A stretch of DNA of 64,000 nucleotides, from NCBI GenBank assembly GCA_046328525.1, contig JAXLWK010000010.1, positions 124,001-188,000 on the forward strand, in the 5' to 3' direction. The position numbers were made by a program, and so were the translations under genes. Numbering within the stretch: the first letter of the stretch is position 1; each line of letters begins with the position of its first letter. Shown here piece after piece: positions 1 to 10,848 of this stretch. The notes under the pieces are model-generated. The model saw only the letters and a program-made list of their open reading frames with translations, was not told where the DNA came from and did no database searches. The DNA comes from JBDHWG01 sp046328525 (lineage in GTDB: Bacteria > Chloroflexota > Anaerolineae > Epilineales > JAHCIE01).

Positions 1-1
1 C

Positions 2-514
2 GCATCGGATATACAGACAGGGGTTGATTGTCGTCATCTGCCCTATGCGGATGCAACGCTAGACTGTGTTGTTCTGGATCCTCCGTACATGGAGGGCTTG
101 TATCGCCGGGATAGTAGCCACATGGCCGGTTCGGGAACGCACGCCACGTTTCGGAACACATACTCCGACGGCCAACCAACGAACCAGGAGAACGGCCCGA
201 AATGGCATGAAGCCGTACTCGCCTTTTATTTTGCCGCCGGCCGCGAAGCACAGAGGGTGCTCAGGAAACAAGGGGTGCTCATCGTTAAGTGCCAGGATGA
301 GGTGAGCGCTAACATGCAGCGGCTTACGCATGTCGAAATAATCAACGAGTTTGAGGCGATGGGATTTTATACGCGGGATCTGTTCGTCGTCGTCAGACCC
401 AACAAGCCGGGCGTCAGCCGGATCAAGGAACAGCGCCATGCGCGCAAGAATCACTCGTACTTCCTCGTTTTCATAAAGACCGAGGGTGGAAACCCGCGCG
501 CGACCGGACGATGA
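2..514 (+). CDS. DNA methyltransferase with DPPY motif, 5'-truncated by window edge
   Basis: Reading frame 2 is open from the first base of the window and gives a methyltransferase C-terminal part. The motif LDCVVLDPPY lies at codons 24-33 of the visible part. DPPY is catalytic motif IV of amino-methylating (N6-adenine or N4-cytosine) DNA methyltransferases and contacts the flipped base. The end of the protein, around HSYFLVF, resembles the last strand of such enzymes. The gene begins outside the window. Its stop sits one base before the ATG of the downstream nuclease gene, which is the layout of a type II restriction-modification pair. The methyltransferase class is well supported; the recognition site and the N4/N6 choice cannot be read. 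Confidence 0.8.
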   Translation, partial: ASDIQTGVDCRHLPYADATLDCVVLDPPYMEGLYRRDSSHMAGSGTHATFRNTYSDGQPTNQENGPKWHEAVLAFYFAAGREAQRVLRKQGVLIVKCQDEVSANMQRLTHVEIINEFEAMGFYTRDLFVVVRPNKPGVSRIKEQRHARKNHSYFLVFIKTEGGNPRATGR

Positions 515-515
515 C

Positions 516-1172
516 ATGGGCATTCTTGAACGGTGGCAGGTAACTCCGGAAGAGCTAGATGAGATCGTAACAGCCAACCCCAGCTTGCGTGGCTTCATGC
601 TTGGCTATGTAGCCGAGTACAAGCTGCGAAAGCTCTGGTTTCAGGATGAGCGGGTTGTCGGGCTTGTCAAGTACGCCAATCACGACCGCACTCGTAAAGG
701 TGATTTGTCGTTCTTCTACAAAGGTCTTGAGATGAGCGTCGAAGTCAAATCCCTGCAAACGGCCACTATCAAGAAGGTCGGGGACGAGTACAGCGCAACC
801 TTCCAGTGCGACGCGAGTGACAAACGAATGGTCTACTTGCGGGGCGGGGAGTCCGTAGTAACAACTTGTTTAGTTGTTGGCGATTTCGATCTCTTGGCCG
901 TGAACCTGTTTGCGCTTACGAATGAATGGCGGTTTGCCTTTGCTAAGAACCGCGACCTGCCGCGCTCCCGATACAGAGGCTACACACCGGAGCAGCGAGA
1001 CCAGCTGCTGGCAACTTTGATGAAGATCAAGTGGCCCCTCGAGTCCCCTTTCTATGCTGAGCTATACCAGCTTCTTGACGAGATTGTTCAGGAAGGCAGG
1101 CCGCCTGGTGCGATTGTCGTGGGTGATAACGAGCCGCCGCCTGAAGAGACCACGGGACAGCGTAAGGCATGA
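516..1172 (+). CDS. Putative type II restriction endonuclease, PD-(D/E)XK fold
   Basis: A 218-residue protein directly downstream of the DPPY methyltransferase. The visible nuclease signature is D63 in GDLSFF, then E76-V-K78 in VEVKS after 12 residues. This fits the D...(E)xK metal-binding motif of the PD-(D/E)XK superfamily, so it probably cleaves DNA unless its partner has methylated it. The chosen ATG lies just after the methyltransferase stop; a GTG 30 bases upstream would add ten residues that overlap the upstream gene and look unlike protein. Base composition is less GC-rich than the membrane-protein and ATPase genes that follow, as expected for a transferred module. The nuclease assignment rests on motif plus neighbour, not on a recognised family. 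Confidence 0.65.
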   Translation: MGILERWQVTPEELDEIVTANPSLRGFMLGYVAEYKLRKLWFQDERVVGLVKYANHDRTRKGDLSFFYKGLEMSVEVKSLQTATIKKVGDEYSATFQCDASDKRMVYLRGGESVVTTCLVVGDFDLLAVNLFALTNEWRFAFAKNRDLPRSRYRGYTPEQRDQLLATLMKIKWPLESPFYAELYQLLDEIVQEGRPPGAIVVGDNEPPPEETTGQRKA

Positions 1173-2350
1173 TCAACTCCTTGCGCAGGGTGTGGATTCC
1201 GTTAGCCTGCTTCGCGGCCGGGCTGTTGGTCGGCTGGCTGCTGCTCGGCGCGTCTAGCCCCCTGCGCGACGGCGCTCGCCCGACGGACCTGGCCCCGAAC
1301 TATCTCCAGGACTACCTGCAGCTCGTCGCCGACTCCTATGCCCAATCGCGCAACTTGGCGCTGGCAAAGCTGCGCCTCGAAGGGCTGGACCCAACGACCG
1401 TGCAGCGCACGCTGAATGACCTGGCGCAGCAGGCGCAGCAGCTCAACTTAGCGCCTCAGGCGGACCGCGCGCGCGGCCTGGCGCGGGCGTTGGCGGACAG
1501 CGCCGTCGTCCCGACCCCCGGCGCGGTGGCGACCGCCGCCGCCGTGCGCACGCCGGCGCCCACACCGGCCGCCAACGTCGCGGCTGACGTCGGCATCGCC
1601 GCCGCCATCTCGCGCTCGCGCACCGCGCTGACGGCTTCCGCGACAATTCTCGGCCTGTTCGTCCTGGCCGCCATCCTCTTCTGGGCCTACCGGCATTGGC
1701 GGCTGGGCGGCCGCCTATGGCGGCGCGGCGCGCGCAGCCCCGCCGGCGCGTCCGCCCAGGAACCGCTGCCGCCCGCCGGCCGGCGCGGCGGCATGCGCCC
1801 GCCCCCCGCCACCTACATCGCGCTGGACAGCCCCGTCGAGATGAGGTACTCGGCCGACATCCCCGACTTTCGCCAGGACCTGCGCATCGTGGACGGCATG
1901 CGGCGCGGCATCGGCACCGTCGCCTTGCACGTGTCCGAGATCCCGCCGCGCGATCCCAACACAGGCGCGCCGACCGGGCTGGAACTGAGCCTCTACGAGA
2001 TCTCGGACCGCACGAAGAAAGCGATCCTGGTCAGCGCCACCGCCGCCCGCGACCCGGTCACCGCCGAGTTGGTCGGTCGGCTCGAAAATGACTGGTACAA
2101 GCCGGCGGTCAACGTCGAGGCGATGGGGCAGCCACTCATCATGGAGACCGCCCACCTGCGCCTCACGACGCAGGCCGTCAGCTACGATTTCCGTCCCGGC
2201 AAGCTCAATCCGACGTTTCGCACGCTGGTCCTGAGCGTGGTGGTGACAGCGCATCAGGGCGGCCCACCGCCGCAGCCAGACGCGGATGACGCTCCAGCGG
2301 ATGCCTCGGCCGGCGACACGGCCCCCGTCCACCCGCCGGGCATGCCATGA
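1169..2350 (+). CDS. Membrane-anchored protein of unknown function
   Basis: A 393-residue protein that I do not recognise. It has an N-terminal hydrophobic segment (about residues 9-28), a roughly 120-residue extracytoplasmic Ala/Gln-rich helical stretch, a second hydrophobic segment (about 155-173), a basic stop-transfer run, a Pro/Gly-rich linker, and a compact C-terminal domain from about residue 208. That domain has alternating hydrophobic strands (for example LELSLYEISD), so a small soluble cytoplasmic domain is likely. The start ATG overlaps the preceding nuclease stop in an ATGA, and the next gene starts 13 bases after its stop, so cotranscription is likely. The function is unknown; composition and GC match the ATPase gene downstream rather than the R-M genes upstream. 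Confidence 0.75.
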   Translation: MINSLRRVWIPLACFAAGLLVGWLLLGASSPLRDGARPTDLAPNYLQDYLQLVADSYAQSRNLALAKLRLEGLDPTTVQRTLNDLAQQAQQLNLAPQADRARGLARALADSAVVPTPGAVATAAAVRTPAPTPAANVAADVGIAAAISRSRTALTASATILGLFVLAAILFWAYRHWRLGGRLWRRGARSPAGASAQEPLPPAGRRGGMRPPPATYIALDSPVEMRYSADIPDFRQDLRIVDGMRRGIGTVALHVSEIPPRDPNTGAPTGLELSLYEISDRTKKAILVSATAARDPVTAELVGRLENDWYKPAVNVEAMGQPLIMETAHLRLTTQAVSYDFRPGKLNPTFRTLVLSVVVTAHQGGPPPQPDADDAPADASAGDTAPVHPPGMP

Positions 2351-2363
2351 ACGAGTGACGCGC

Positions 2364-4469
2364 ATGAACGGACCGACGACACTGGACCTTCAGCATGTTG
2401 ACCTGCGCATCGAAGGCATGGACTGCGCGGAGTGCGCGGCCCACGTCGAGCATGCCCTGGCCTCCGTGCCGGGGGTGCGCCGCGCGGCCGTCCTGCTCGC
2501 CGCCGAGCGCGCCGAGGTCGAGTACGACCCGCGCCAGGCGGACGAGGCGGCGCTGGCGGCGGCCGTCGCCCGGGCTGGCTACCGCGTGGCGACGCCCACC
2601 TCCGATGCGCAGCAGACGACGGCCCGTGTCGCGCGCCTGGCCGGCTGGGTGGTGCTGGGCGTCGTCGTCGGCCTCATGCTCCTCCTGGTCGTCGGCGAAC
2701 GCCTCGGCCTGCTGAACGTCGCCCTCGGCAATATCCCCTGGCCGCTCCTGGCCGCCGTGCTGCTCATCGGCGGCTGGCCGATCTTCCGCAACGTCGCCCT
2801 CGCCGCCCGGTCGGGCCGCGTCACCGCCCACACCCTGATGACCGTCGGCGTCCTGGCCGCCGCCTTCACGGGCGAAGGCGCGACGGCGGTCATCCTCGTC
2901 CTGCTCATGCGCGTCGGCGACGCCATCGAATCCTACACCACGAACCGCTCCCGCGAGGCCGTGCGCTCCGTGACGCGCCTGGCCCCCCGCGTCGCCCACC
3001 TTCAGCGGGACGGCGAGCTGGCCGACGTGGACGCCGACAGCCTGACGCCGGGCGACGTTATCCTCGTGCGGCCCGGCGAGACGATCCCGGCCGACGGCGT
3101 CGTCCTCGACGGGCGGGCGGCGGTCAACCAGGCCGCGATCACCGGCGAAGCGACACCGGTCGAGCGCGGCGTCGGCGACGGGGTGCTGGCGGCGACCCTG
3201 ACGGCGCAAGGCTCGCTCACGGTGCGCGTCAGCCGCGTCGGCGCCGACACCACGTTCGGCAAGATCGTGCGGCTCGTCGAGGAGGCCGAGAGCGCCAAAG
3301 CGCCGGTGCAGCGCCTCGCCGACCGCTTCACCGCCTACTACCTCCCCTTCGTCGCCCTCGTCGCCAGCCTGACCTGGGTCATCAGTGGGAGCGTCAGCGC
3401 CATGGTCGCCGTTCTGGTCGTCACCTGCACCTGCTCCATCGCCATCGCCACCCCGGTCGTCGTCCTTGCCAGCGTCGGCCGCGCTGCCCGGCAAGGCATC
3501 CTCATCAAGGGCGGCGCGGTGCTGGAGACGCTGGCGAAGGTGGATACCCTCCTCATAGACAAGACCGGCACCCTGACCCTGGGCGCGCCGACCGTCACCG
3601 ACGTCATCCCGCTCAACGGCGCGTCGGCCGACGACATCCTGCGCCGCGCCGCCGCCCTGGAGAGCTTGTCCGAGCATCCCATCGCCACGGCGGTTGTGCG
3701 CGCGGCCCGCGAGCGCGGCCTGCCGGTCCAGCCCGCCGCTGCCCTGCGCAGCGAAGCCGGGCGCGGGGTGAGCGGGACGGTCGAGGGGCGGCAGGTCATG
3801 CTCGGCACGCGGCGCATGCTCGCCGACGCCGGCAGCGACCCCGCCCAACACGTTGGCACGGCAGATGCTCTGGAAAGAGCGGGCAAATCGTCGTTCTGGC
3901 TTGCCGAGGACGGCGAGGTGGTCGGGCTGCTGGCGACATCGGACACGCTGCGGTCGGGGGTGGCCGCGTCCCTGGCGCAGATGCGCCAGATGGGCGTGGG
4001 CCACATCGTCATCCTGACCGGCGACCGCCGCGCTGCTGCCGCCGCCCTGGCCGACGAGTTGGGCGTGGCGTATGAGGCGGAGCTGCTGCCGGAGGACAAG
4101 ATCCGCATCGTGCGCGAGATGCAGGCGGCGGGCCACGTGGTCGCCATGATTGGCGACGGCGTCAACGACGCGCCGGCCCTGGCCCAGGCCGACGTGGGCA
4201 TCGCCCTGGGCGCGGCGGCGTCGGATGTGGCGCTGGCCGCGGCGGACGTGGCGCTGATGCGGGCGGACTGGCGGCTCGCGCCGGAGGCGCTGGCGATTGG
4301 CAAGCAGGCCGCGCGTCTGATCCGCCAGAACCTCGGCTTCGCTGCCATCTACAACGTTGCCGGCGTGACGCTGGCCGCGTTCGGCATTTTGCCGCCCGTC
4401 CTGGCGGCGGCGCTCCAATCGGTGCCGGACCTGGTGGTGCTCGGCAACTCGGCGCGCGGTCTGAAGTAG
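2364..4469 (+). CDS. Heavy-metal P1B-type ATPase with atypical CTC motif
   Basis: A 701-residue metal-transporting ATPase. Domains in order: an N-terminal HMA domain with GMDCAECAAH (CxxC), a hydrophobic membrane region, an actuator domain with ITGEATP, the transmembrane metal motif, the phosphorylation site DKTGTLT (D399), the N-domain SEHPIATA (HP motif), TGDRRAA, GDGVNDAPAL, and two C-terminal membrane segments. It should use ATP to move a soft or transition metal across the membrane. The membrane motif is C355-T356-C357 followed by SIAIATP, where almost all P1B ATPases have CPC, SPC or TPC; the conserved proline is absent. The last helix reads SVPDLVVLGNSA, so the ion-binding residues may differ from copper or zinc exporters. 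ATG at 2364 is chosen because it directly precedes the HMA domain. Confidence 0.9.
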   Translation: MNGPTTLDLQHVDLRIEGMDCAECAAHVEHALASVPGVRRAAVLLAAERAEVEYDPRQADEAALAAAVARAGYRVATPTSDAQQTTARVARLAGWVVLGVVVGLMLLLVVGERLGLLNVALGNIPWPLLAAVLLIGGWPIFRNVALAARSGRVTAHTLMTVGVLAAAFTGEGATAVILVLLMRVGDAIESYTTNRSREAVRSVTRLAPRVAHLQRDGELADVDADSLTPGDVILVRPGETIPADGVVLDGRAAVNQAAITGEATPVERGVGDGVLAATLTAQGSLTVRVSRVGADTTFGKIVRLVEEAESAKAPVQRLADRFTAYYLPFVALVASLTWVISGSVSAMVAVLVVTCTCSIAIATPVVVLASVGRAARQGILIKGGAVLETLAKVDTLLIDKTGTLTLGAPTVTDVIPLNGASADDILRRAAALESLSEHPIATAVVRAARERGLPVQPAAALRSEAGRGVSGTVEGRQVMLGTRRMLADAGSDPAQHVGTADALERAGKSSFWLAEDGEVVGLLATSDTLRSGVAASLAQMRQMGVGHIVILTGDRRAAAAALADELGVAYEAELLPEDKIRIVREMQAAGHVVAMIGDGVNDAPALAQADVGIALGAAASDVALAAADVALMRADWRLAPEALAIGKQAARLIRQNLGFAAIYNVAGVTLAAFGILPPVLAAALQSVPDLVVLGNSARGLK

Positions 4470-4691
4470 GGGCGATCCTCGTGGTCGCCCTGGGTAGCGA
4501 CGGGCGCTACGGGTGGTCTGAAGTAGGGGCGATCCTTGTGGTCGCCCTGGGTAGCGACGAAGGCGAGCCGGGTGGTCTGAAGTAGGGGCGATCCTTGTGG
4601 TCGCCCTGGGTAGCGACGAAGGCGAGCCGGGTGGTCTGAAGTAGGGGCGATCCTTGTGGTCGCCCTGGGTAGCGACGAAGGCGAGCCCTGG
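4460..4691. repeat. Four tandem copies of a 57-59 bp repeat that starts in the ATPase stop region
   Basis: Copies begin at 4460, 4517, 4576 and 4635 with the word TCTGAAGTAGGGGCGATC. Copy 1 contains the last codons and stop (TAG) of the ATPase gene, so the array looks like local amplification of the gene's 3' end. Copies 2-4 are nearly identical, and copy 1 differs in its second half. A GGCGATCC...GGTCGCC pairing inside each unit could form a short hairpin. Confidence 0.9.
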
Positions 4692-4801
4692 GTAGCGACG
4701 GGGTTATGGGGTTATGGGGATACGGGTAGCTACAAGAGCTACCCCTACGAGATGGCTCCTACGAGATGGCTCCTACGAGATGGCTCCTGCGAGATGGCTA
4801 C
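4692..4801. repeat. Short direct repeats and a hairpin in the spacer
   Basis: After the 59-bp array there is a GGGGTTATGGGGTTATGGGG stretch. A perfect hairpin follows, GGGTAGCT / AGCTACCC (4724-4731 and 4737-4744, 5-nt loop). Then come four 14-bp units with core ACGAGATGGCTCC at 4746, 4760, 4774 and 4788, the last one diverged. No open frame of interest was seen. Confidence 0.8.
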
Positions 4802-4844
4802 CCCTACTAGGTTTAGTGTTCAATAGGCCCCACTTGACTAGATA

Positions 4845-4853
4845 TGGTATAAT
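4845..4853 (+). promoter_or_regulatory. Extended -10 promoter for the 77-residue protein gene
   Basis: TGGTATAAT is an extended -10 (TGnTATAAT). No good -35 lies at 16-18 bp, as is typical for this promoter type. It lies about 75 bp ahead of the GTG start at 4930. Confidence 0.55.
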
Positions 4854-4929
4854 ATAGCGTAAGGAAGGGAAGGCTCTGAGATGGCCGGTTGACAGGCCCG
4901 ATTACATGCTTTGAAGCAAGGAGGCGACC

Positions 4930-5163
4930 GTGGCATTCACGTACAAGAATAGCAAGGGCAAGACATATCATCTGCACTCGCGTACGACGGAGACGGCGAG
5001 CGGGAAGCGCACGCTGTACTTCTTCTCCGGCGAGGCAGGCGAGGGCGCGATTGACAAGGTGCCGGAGGGGTACGAGGTGTCTGAGACGGCGACGGGGCTG
5101 CCGGTGTTGAAGAAGCAGACGGCCGCGCCTAAGCCAGCGCCGAAAGCGGCTAAAGCCAAGTAA
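4930..5163 (+). CDS. Small basic conserved-looking protein, function unknown
   Basis: A 77-residue protein starting at GTG, with a strong AAGGAGGCG ribosome site 5 bases upstream. It begins MAFTYKNSKGKTYHLHSR, has strand-like segments (RTLYFFSGE), a GYEVSETATGLPVLKK stretch and a Lys/Ala/Pro-rich tail that is probably disordered. Proteins of this appearance (short, 'NSKG.TYYLH', ending in GLPVLKK) occur in Chloroflexota, but no function is known to me. The reading frame is supported by the ribosome site, the extended -10 promoter and a possible terminator downstream. It has no membrane segment or signal peptide and stands alone as a single-gene unit. Confidence 0.75.
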   Translation: MAFTYKNSKGKTYHLHSRTTETASGKRTLYFFSGEAGEGAIDKVPEGYEVSETATGLPVLKKQTAAPKPAPKAAKAK

Positions 5164-5193
5164 AGAACGCAAAGCGCACGCGCCGCACATACC

Positions 5194-5232
5194 GCGAGGC
5201 CCTGGGGGTTCCACGACCGCCGGGGCCTTCGC
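5194..5232 (+). terminator. Possible terminator hairpin after the 77-residue protein gene
   Basis: GCGAGGCCC pairs with GGGCCTTCGC across a GC-rich loop with one bulged base. A T-poor tail (GTTGTGTG) makes it a weak intrinsic terminator. Confidence 0.35.
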
Positions 5233-5251
5233 GTTGTGTGGGACAAATCGT

Positions 5252-5293
5252 TGGACCGCGAATGTCACGAAAGTCCGCGAAAGGCGCGAAAAG
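5252..5293. repeat. Half-copy of the 'ACCGCGAA/CACGAAA' dispersed repeat
   Basis: GGACCGCGAATGTCACGAAA and following CGCGAAAGG words match the left arm of the palindromic elements at 8905, 9519 and 21361. No right arm is present here. Confidence 0.6.
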
Positions 5294-5431
5294 ATGTCCA
5301 CCGAGGGACGCCGCGCCGCCCTCGGCTGAGCCTGCCCGCCCGCGAACGCAAAGGGAGCGAGGGCGGAGTATTAGAGACCCCTCACATATGCAGAAATGTC
5401 GGCAAAAAGTGAGCTAACGCCCCGCCCCGTG

Positions 5432-5472
5432 TGCTATAATGGCCGCAAGGGGAGGATTTAGGGCTTGCGGCC
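5432..5472 (+). promoter_or_regulatory. Extended -10 promoter and adjacent hairpin upstream of the first beta-helix gene
   Basis: TGCTATAAT (5432-5440) is an extended -10. Directly after it GGCCGCAAG (5441-5449) pairs perfectly with CTTGCGGCC (5464-5472), holding GGGGAGGA in the loop. The hairpin overlaps the expected transcription start, so only part of it may be in the RNA. Confidence 0.5.
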
Positions 5473-5550
5473 CGCACGGTGATAATGCGGCATAGGCTCC
5501 TCATCCATGCCCCGCGCAAATATAAACGTCAAAGCACAATAGGGGCCAAA

Positions 5551-8880
<3,330 letters not shown>

Positions 8881-8904
8881 ACCAGGCGCGGTAGATAGGC
8901 TTCG

Positions 8905-9004
8905 GGACCGCGAAAGCCACGAAAGGCCGCAAAAAACGCGAAAGGGATACGCCGGGCAAGTCTTTTTCGCGGCATTCGCGCCCTTTCGTGGCTTTTCGTG
9001 GTCC
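8905..9004. repeat. Palindromic dispersed repeat, 'CACGAAA' family
   Basis: Left arm GGACCGCGAAAGCCACGAAA and right arm ending CGTGGCTTTTCGTGGTCC form an imperfect inverted repeat around a GC-rich centre. The same design recurs at 9519-9619 and 21361-21422, with fragments at 5252, 16660 and 22910. It sits between the convergent beta-helix and chagasin genes. Confidence 0.8.
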
Positions 9005-9037
9005 ACCCCTCTGCCACGACCGCCGGGCCTTCGCGCG

Positions 9038-9466
9038 CTACTTCGCCACGACGTTGAGGGTCACATCGAACGTTTGGGCCGGCGGCGTGTCCCGCTCCCA
9101 CGGGCGTCGGTAGGCAAAGCTCAGCTTCGCCGCACCGACCGCCGCCCCCTGGTAGGTGAACGTGTACGTCCCGCCCACCCCCGCCTTGCCACCCGCGTTC
9201 GCGTCGGTCTTGTACTGCGGCTCGCCGACGGCGGTGACGCTGTCGGAGGAAGGTGGCGCCGCTTCCCAGGTGTAGCCGGTGGTCGGGTTGCCGTCGAGCG
9301 CTACGACGGCCTGCTGGTCGAGACGGAGGTTGACCGTCTTGCCGTTGTCGGCGCTCGTGATTTGCACGGGGTTCTCCGCGCCCCGCCCCGACGGCAGCAC
9401 GCCGCAGCCGGCGAGGAATGGCAGGGCGAGGGAGAGGATGGTCAGCGAGAGCAATAGTTTGAGCAT
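9038..9466 (-). CDS. Chagasin-like (I42) protease inhibitor lipoprotein
   Basis: A 142-residue lipoprotein with signal peptide MLKLLLSLTILSLALPFLAGC and lipobox LAGC (Cys21). The body has the I42 inhibitor loops: NPTTGYTW (about 60-67), GVGGTYTF, and YRRPWERD near the end. Chagasin-family proteins block papain-type cysteine peptidases by inserting these three loops into the active site. As a lipoprotein it would act at the cell surface, perhaps protecting the cell from external proteases. The start is fixed by AAGGAC upstream of the ATG at 9466; a longer frame to 9628 runs through a dispersed repeat and is not coding. The family call is strong; the target is unknown. Confidence 0.88.
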   Translation of the reverse strand: MLKLLLSLTILSLALPFLAGCGVLPSGRGAENPVQITSADNGKTVNLRLDQQAVVALDGNPTTGYTWEAAPPSSDSVTAVGEPQYKTDANAGGKAGVGGTYTFTYQGAAVGAAKLSFAYRRPWERDTPPAQTFDVTLNVVAK

Positions 9467-9518
9467 GATAGCGTCCTTGTGGCAATTGGTCAGGGCTGGC
9501 GCAGGTGCGCAGAGCGTT

Positions 9519-9619
9519 GGACCACGAACGGCGCGAAACAGACGCGAAGGACACGAAAAAGAGCCGCCGGGCGTGGCCCTTTCGCGTTTTTCGTGGCATT
9601 TCGCGTCCTTCGTGGTCCA
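9519..9619. repeat. Palindromic dispersed repeat, 'CACGAAA' family
   Basis: GGACCACGAACGGCGCGAAA on the left and TTTCGCGTCCTTCGTGGTCC on the right pair across the element. It is the best preserved copy in the window and lies just upstream of the chagasin gene. Confidence 0.85.
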
Positions 9620-9921
9620 AGCGACCATCCGCCACGCAAATCTGTGCTATAGGGAATACGTCCGTCGCGCGCCCGGAGTTCCCGAACTCGGGGCGACCTA
9701 TGCCTGACTCGTTCGCCAGCGGCAGCATCGCGTCCCACGAGCAGTTTCAGGCGTGCCATGGGGCGCCGATCGTCGCGTATTCGTTGTGATCTATGTGAAA
9801 GGATAAGACTGCCTGGTGTCTCCTGAAGAGTAATGCGAGGAGCCGCCCAAAGCAGTGACGCCAAAGGGCGAGACGATCGTATGTCACACACGTTTGCTAC
9901 CACAACAATTCGCGCCCGCCG
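9620..9921. other. Gene-free spacer
   Basis: No open frame with a ribosome site, RNA gene or repeat was recognised. The stretch separates the divergent chagasin and methylase genes. It contains a GAGTTCCCGAACTC palindrome near 9677-9690. Confidence 0.5.
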
Positions 9922-9951
9922 TTAGACAGGCTCTTCGCCTGGTGCTAGAAT
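9922..9951 (+). promoter_or_regulatory. Promoter for the D12 methylase/SacI-like nuclease pair
   Basis: TTAGAC, 18-bp spacer, TAGAAT with a TGC extension just before the -10. It lies 40 bp upstream of the ATG at 9991. Confidence 0.55.
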
Positions 9952-9990
9952 TCATTGATGGTCGTTCAAGGCTTTCGGTTTGGAGGAACA

Positions 9991-10848
9991 ATGGGTAAGG
10001 TCATTGCATTTGGCTGGTATGGCGGCAAGTTTAGCCATCTTGATTGGCTGCTGCCTTTGCTGCCGAGAACGACCCACTATTGCGAGCCTTTCGGAGGTTC
10101 GGCAGCCGTTCTCATCAACCGCGATCCCTCACCCATTGAAACGTACAACGACATTGACGGAGAGGTCGTCAACTTTTTCCGCGTGCTGCGGGAGCAAAAA
10201 GAGGCGCTGATTGAAGCTATCGGTCTGACACCGTTTTCGCGGGAGGAGTTCGAGCTTGCGATTGAGGAACCAACCCGGGCGCTTTCAGACCTGGAACGCG
10301 CGAGGCGCTTCTATGTTCGCGCGCGTCAGGTTCGTACTGGCCTCGCTCAGACGGCCAGTTCCGGACGGTGGGCCCACTGCCGCCTCACGAGTCGAGCTGG
10401 CATGGCGGGAGCCGTGTCTCGATGGTTGGGGGCGGTTGAAGACCTGCCAGAAATAGCGCAGCGCCTGTTGCGGGTACAGATTGAACATGGCTCCGCGAAC
10501 GACGTCATTCAGCGCTACGATAGCGAGGAGACTCTATTCTACTGTGATCCTCCCTATCCACATGACTCGCGTGGCGACAGCAAGGCGTACCGCTATGAGA
10601 TGACTGACAATCAACACCGAGACCTGGCCGAGGTTCTACGCGGTGTCAAGGGCAGGGTTGCGCTGTCAACATACCACTGCGCGTTGATAGACGAGCTGTA
10701 TGCCGATTGGCAATTCATTGAGGCGCCCAGCAAAGTGGTTCACTCTGTCAAACAGCAACGCACCGAAGTGCTTGTGGTGAACTACGATATCGCGCACAAG
10801 GCTGGGGAGCGAGAGCCGTGGCAAAGCCAGCTGATATCCTTGAAGTAG
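9991..10848 (+). CDS. D12-class N6-adenine DNA methyltransferase
   Basis: A 285-residue enzyme of the Dam/D12 family, which transfers a methyl group from SAM to adenine N6. The N-terminal FGWYGGKFSHLDWLLPLLP and CEPFGGSAAVLIN hold the SAM-binding FxGxG-type motif; ETYNDIDGEVVNFF follows; the catalytic motif DPPY is in LFYCDPPYPHDSRGD (about residue 183). ATG 9991 has GGAGG 4 bases upstream; ATG codons further upstream are less well placed. The gene overlaps the following nuclease gene by 31 bases, so the pair is translated together. Composition is less GC-rich than gltB downstream, consistent with horizontal gain of an R-M unit. Confidence 0.92.
   Translation: MGKVIAFGWYGGKFSHLDWLLPLLPRTTHYCEPFGGSAAVLINRDPSPIETYNDIDGEVVNFFRVLREQKEALIEAIGLTPFSREEFELAIEEPTRALSDLERARRFYVRARQVRTGLAQTASSGRWAHCRLTSRAGMAGAVSRWLGAVEDLPEIAQRLLRVQIEHGSANDVIQRYDSEETLFYCDPPYPHDSRGDSKAYRYEMTDNQHRDLAEVLRGVKGRVALSTYHCALIDELYADWQFIEAPSKVVHSVKQQRTEVLVVNYDIAHKAGEREPWQSQLISLK

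Noticed and set aside
2205..4418. 737-codon open frame on the minus strand opposite the metal ATPase
   Set aside because: A GC-rich mirror frame; its protein is low-complexity Arg/Gly/Asp/His text without domains, while the plus strand has all P-type ATPase motifs.
4460..4691. CRISPR array
   Set aside because: The 57-59 bp units are contiguous, without unique spacers, and no cas gene is present.
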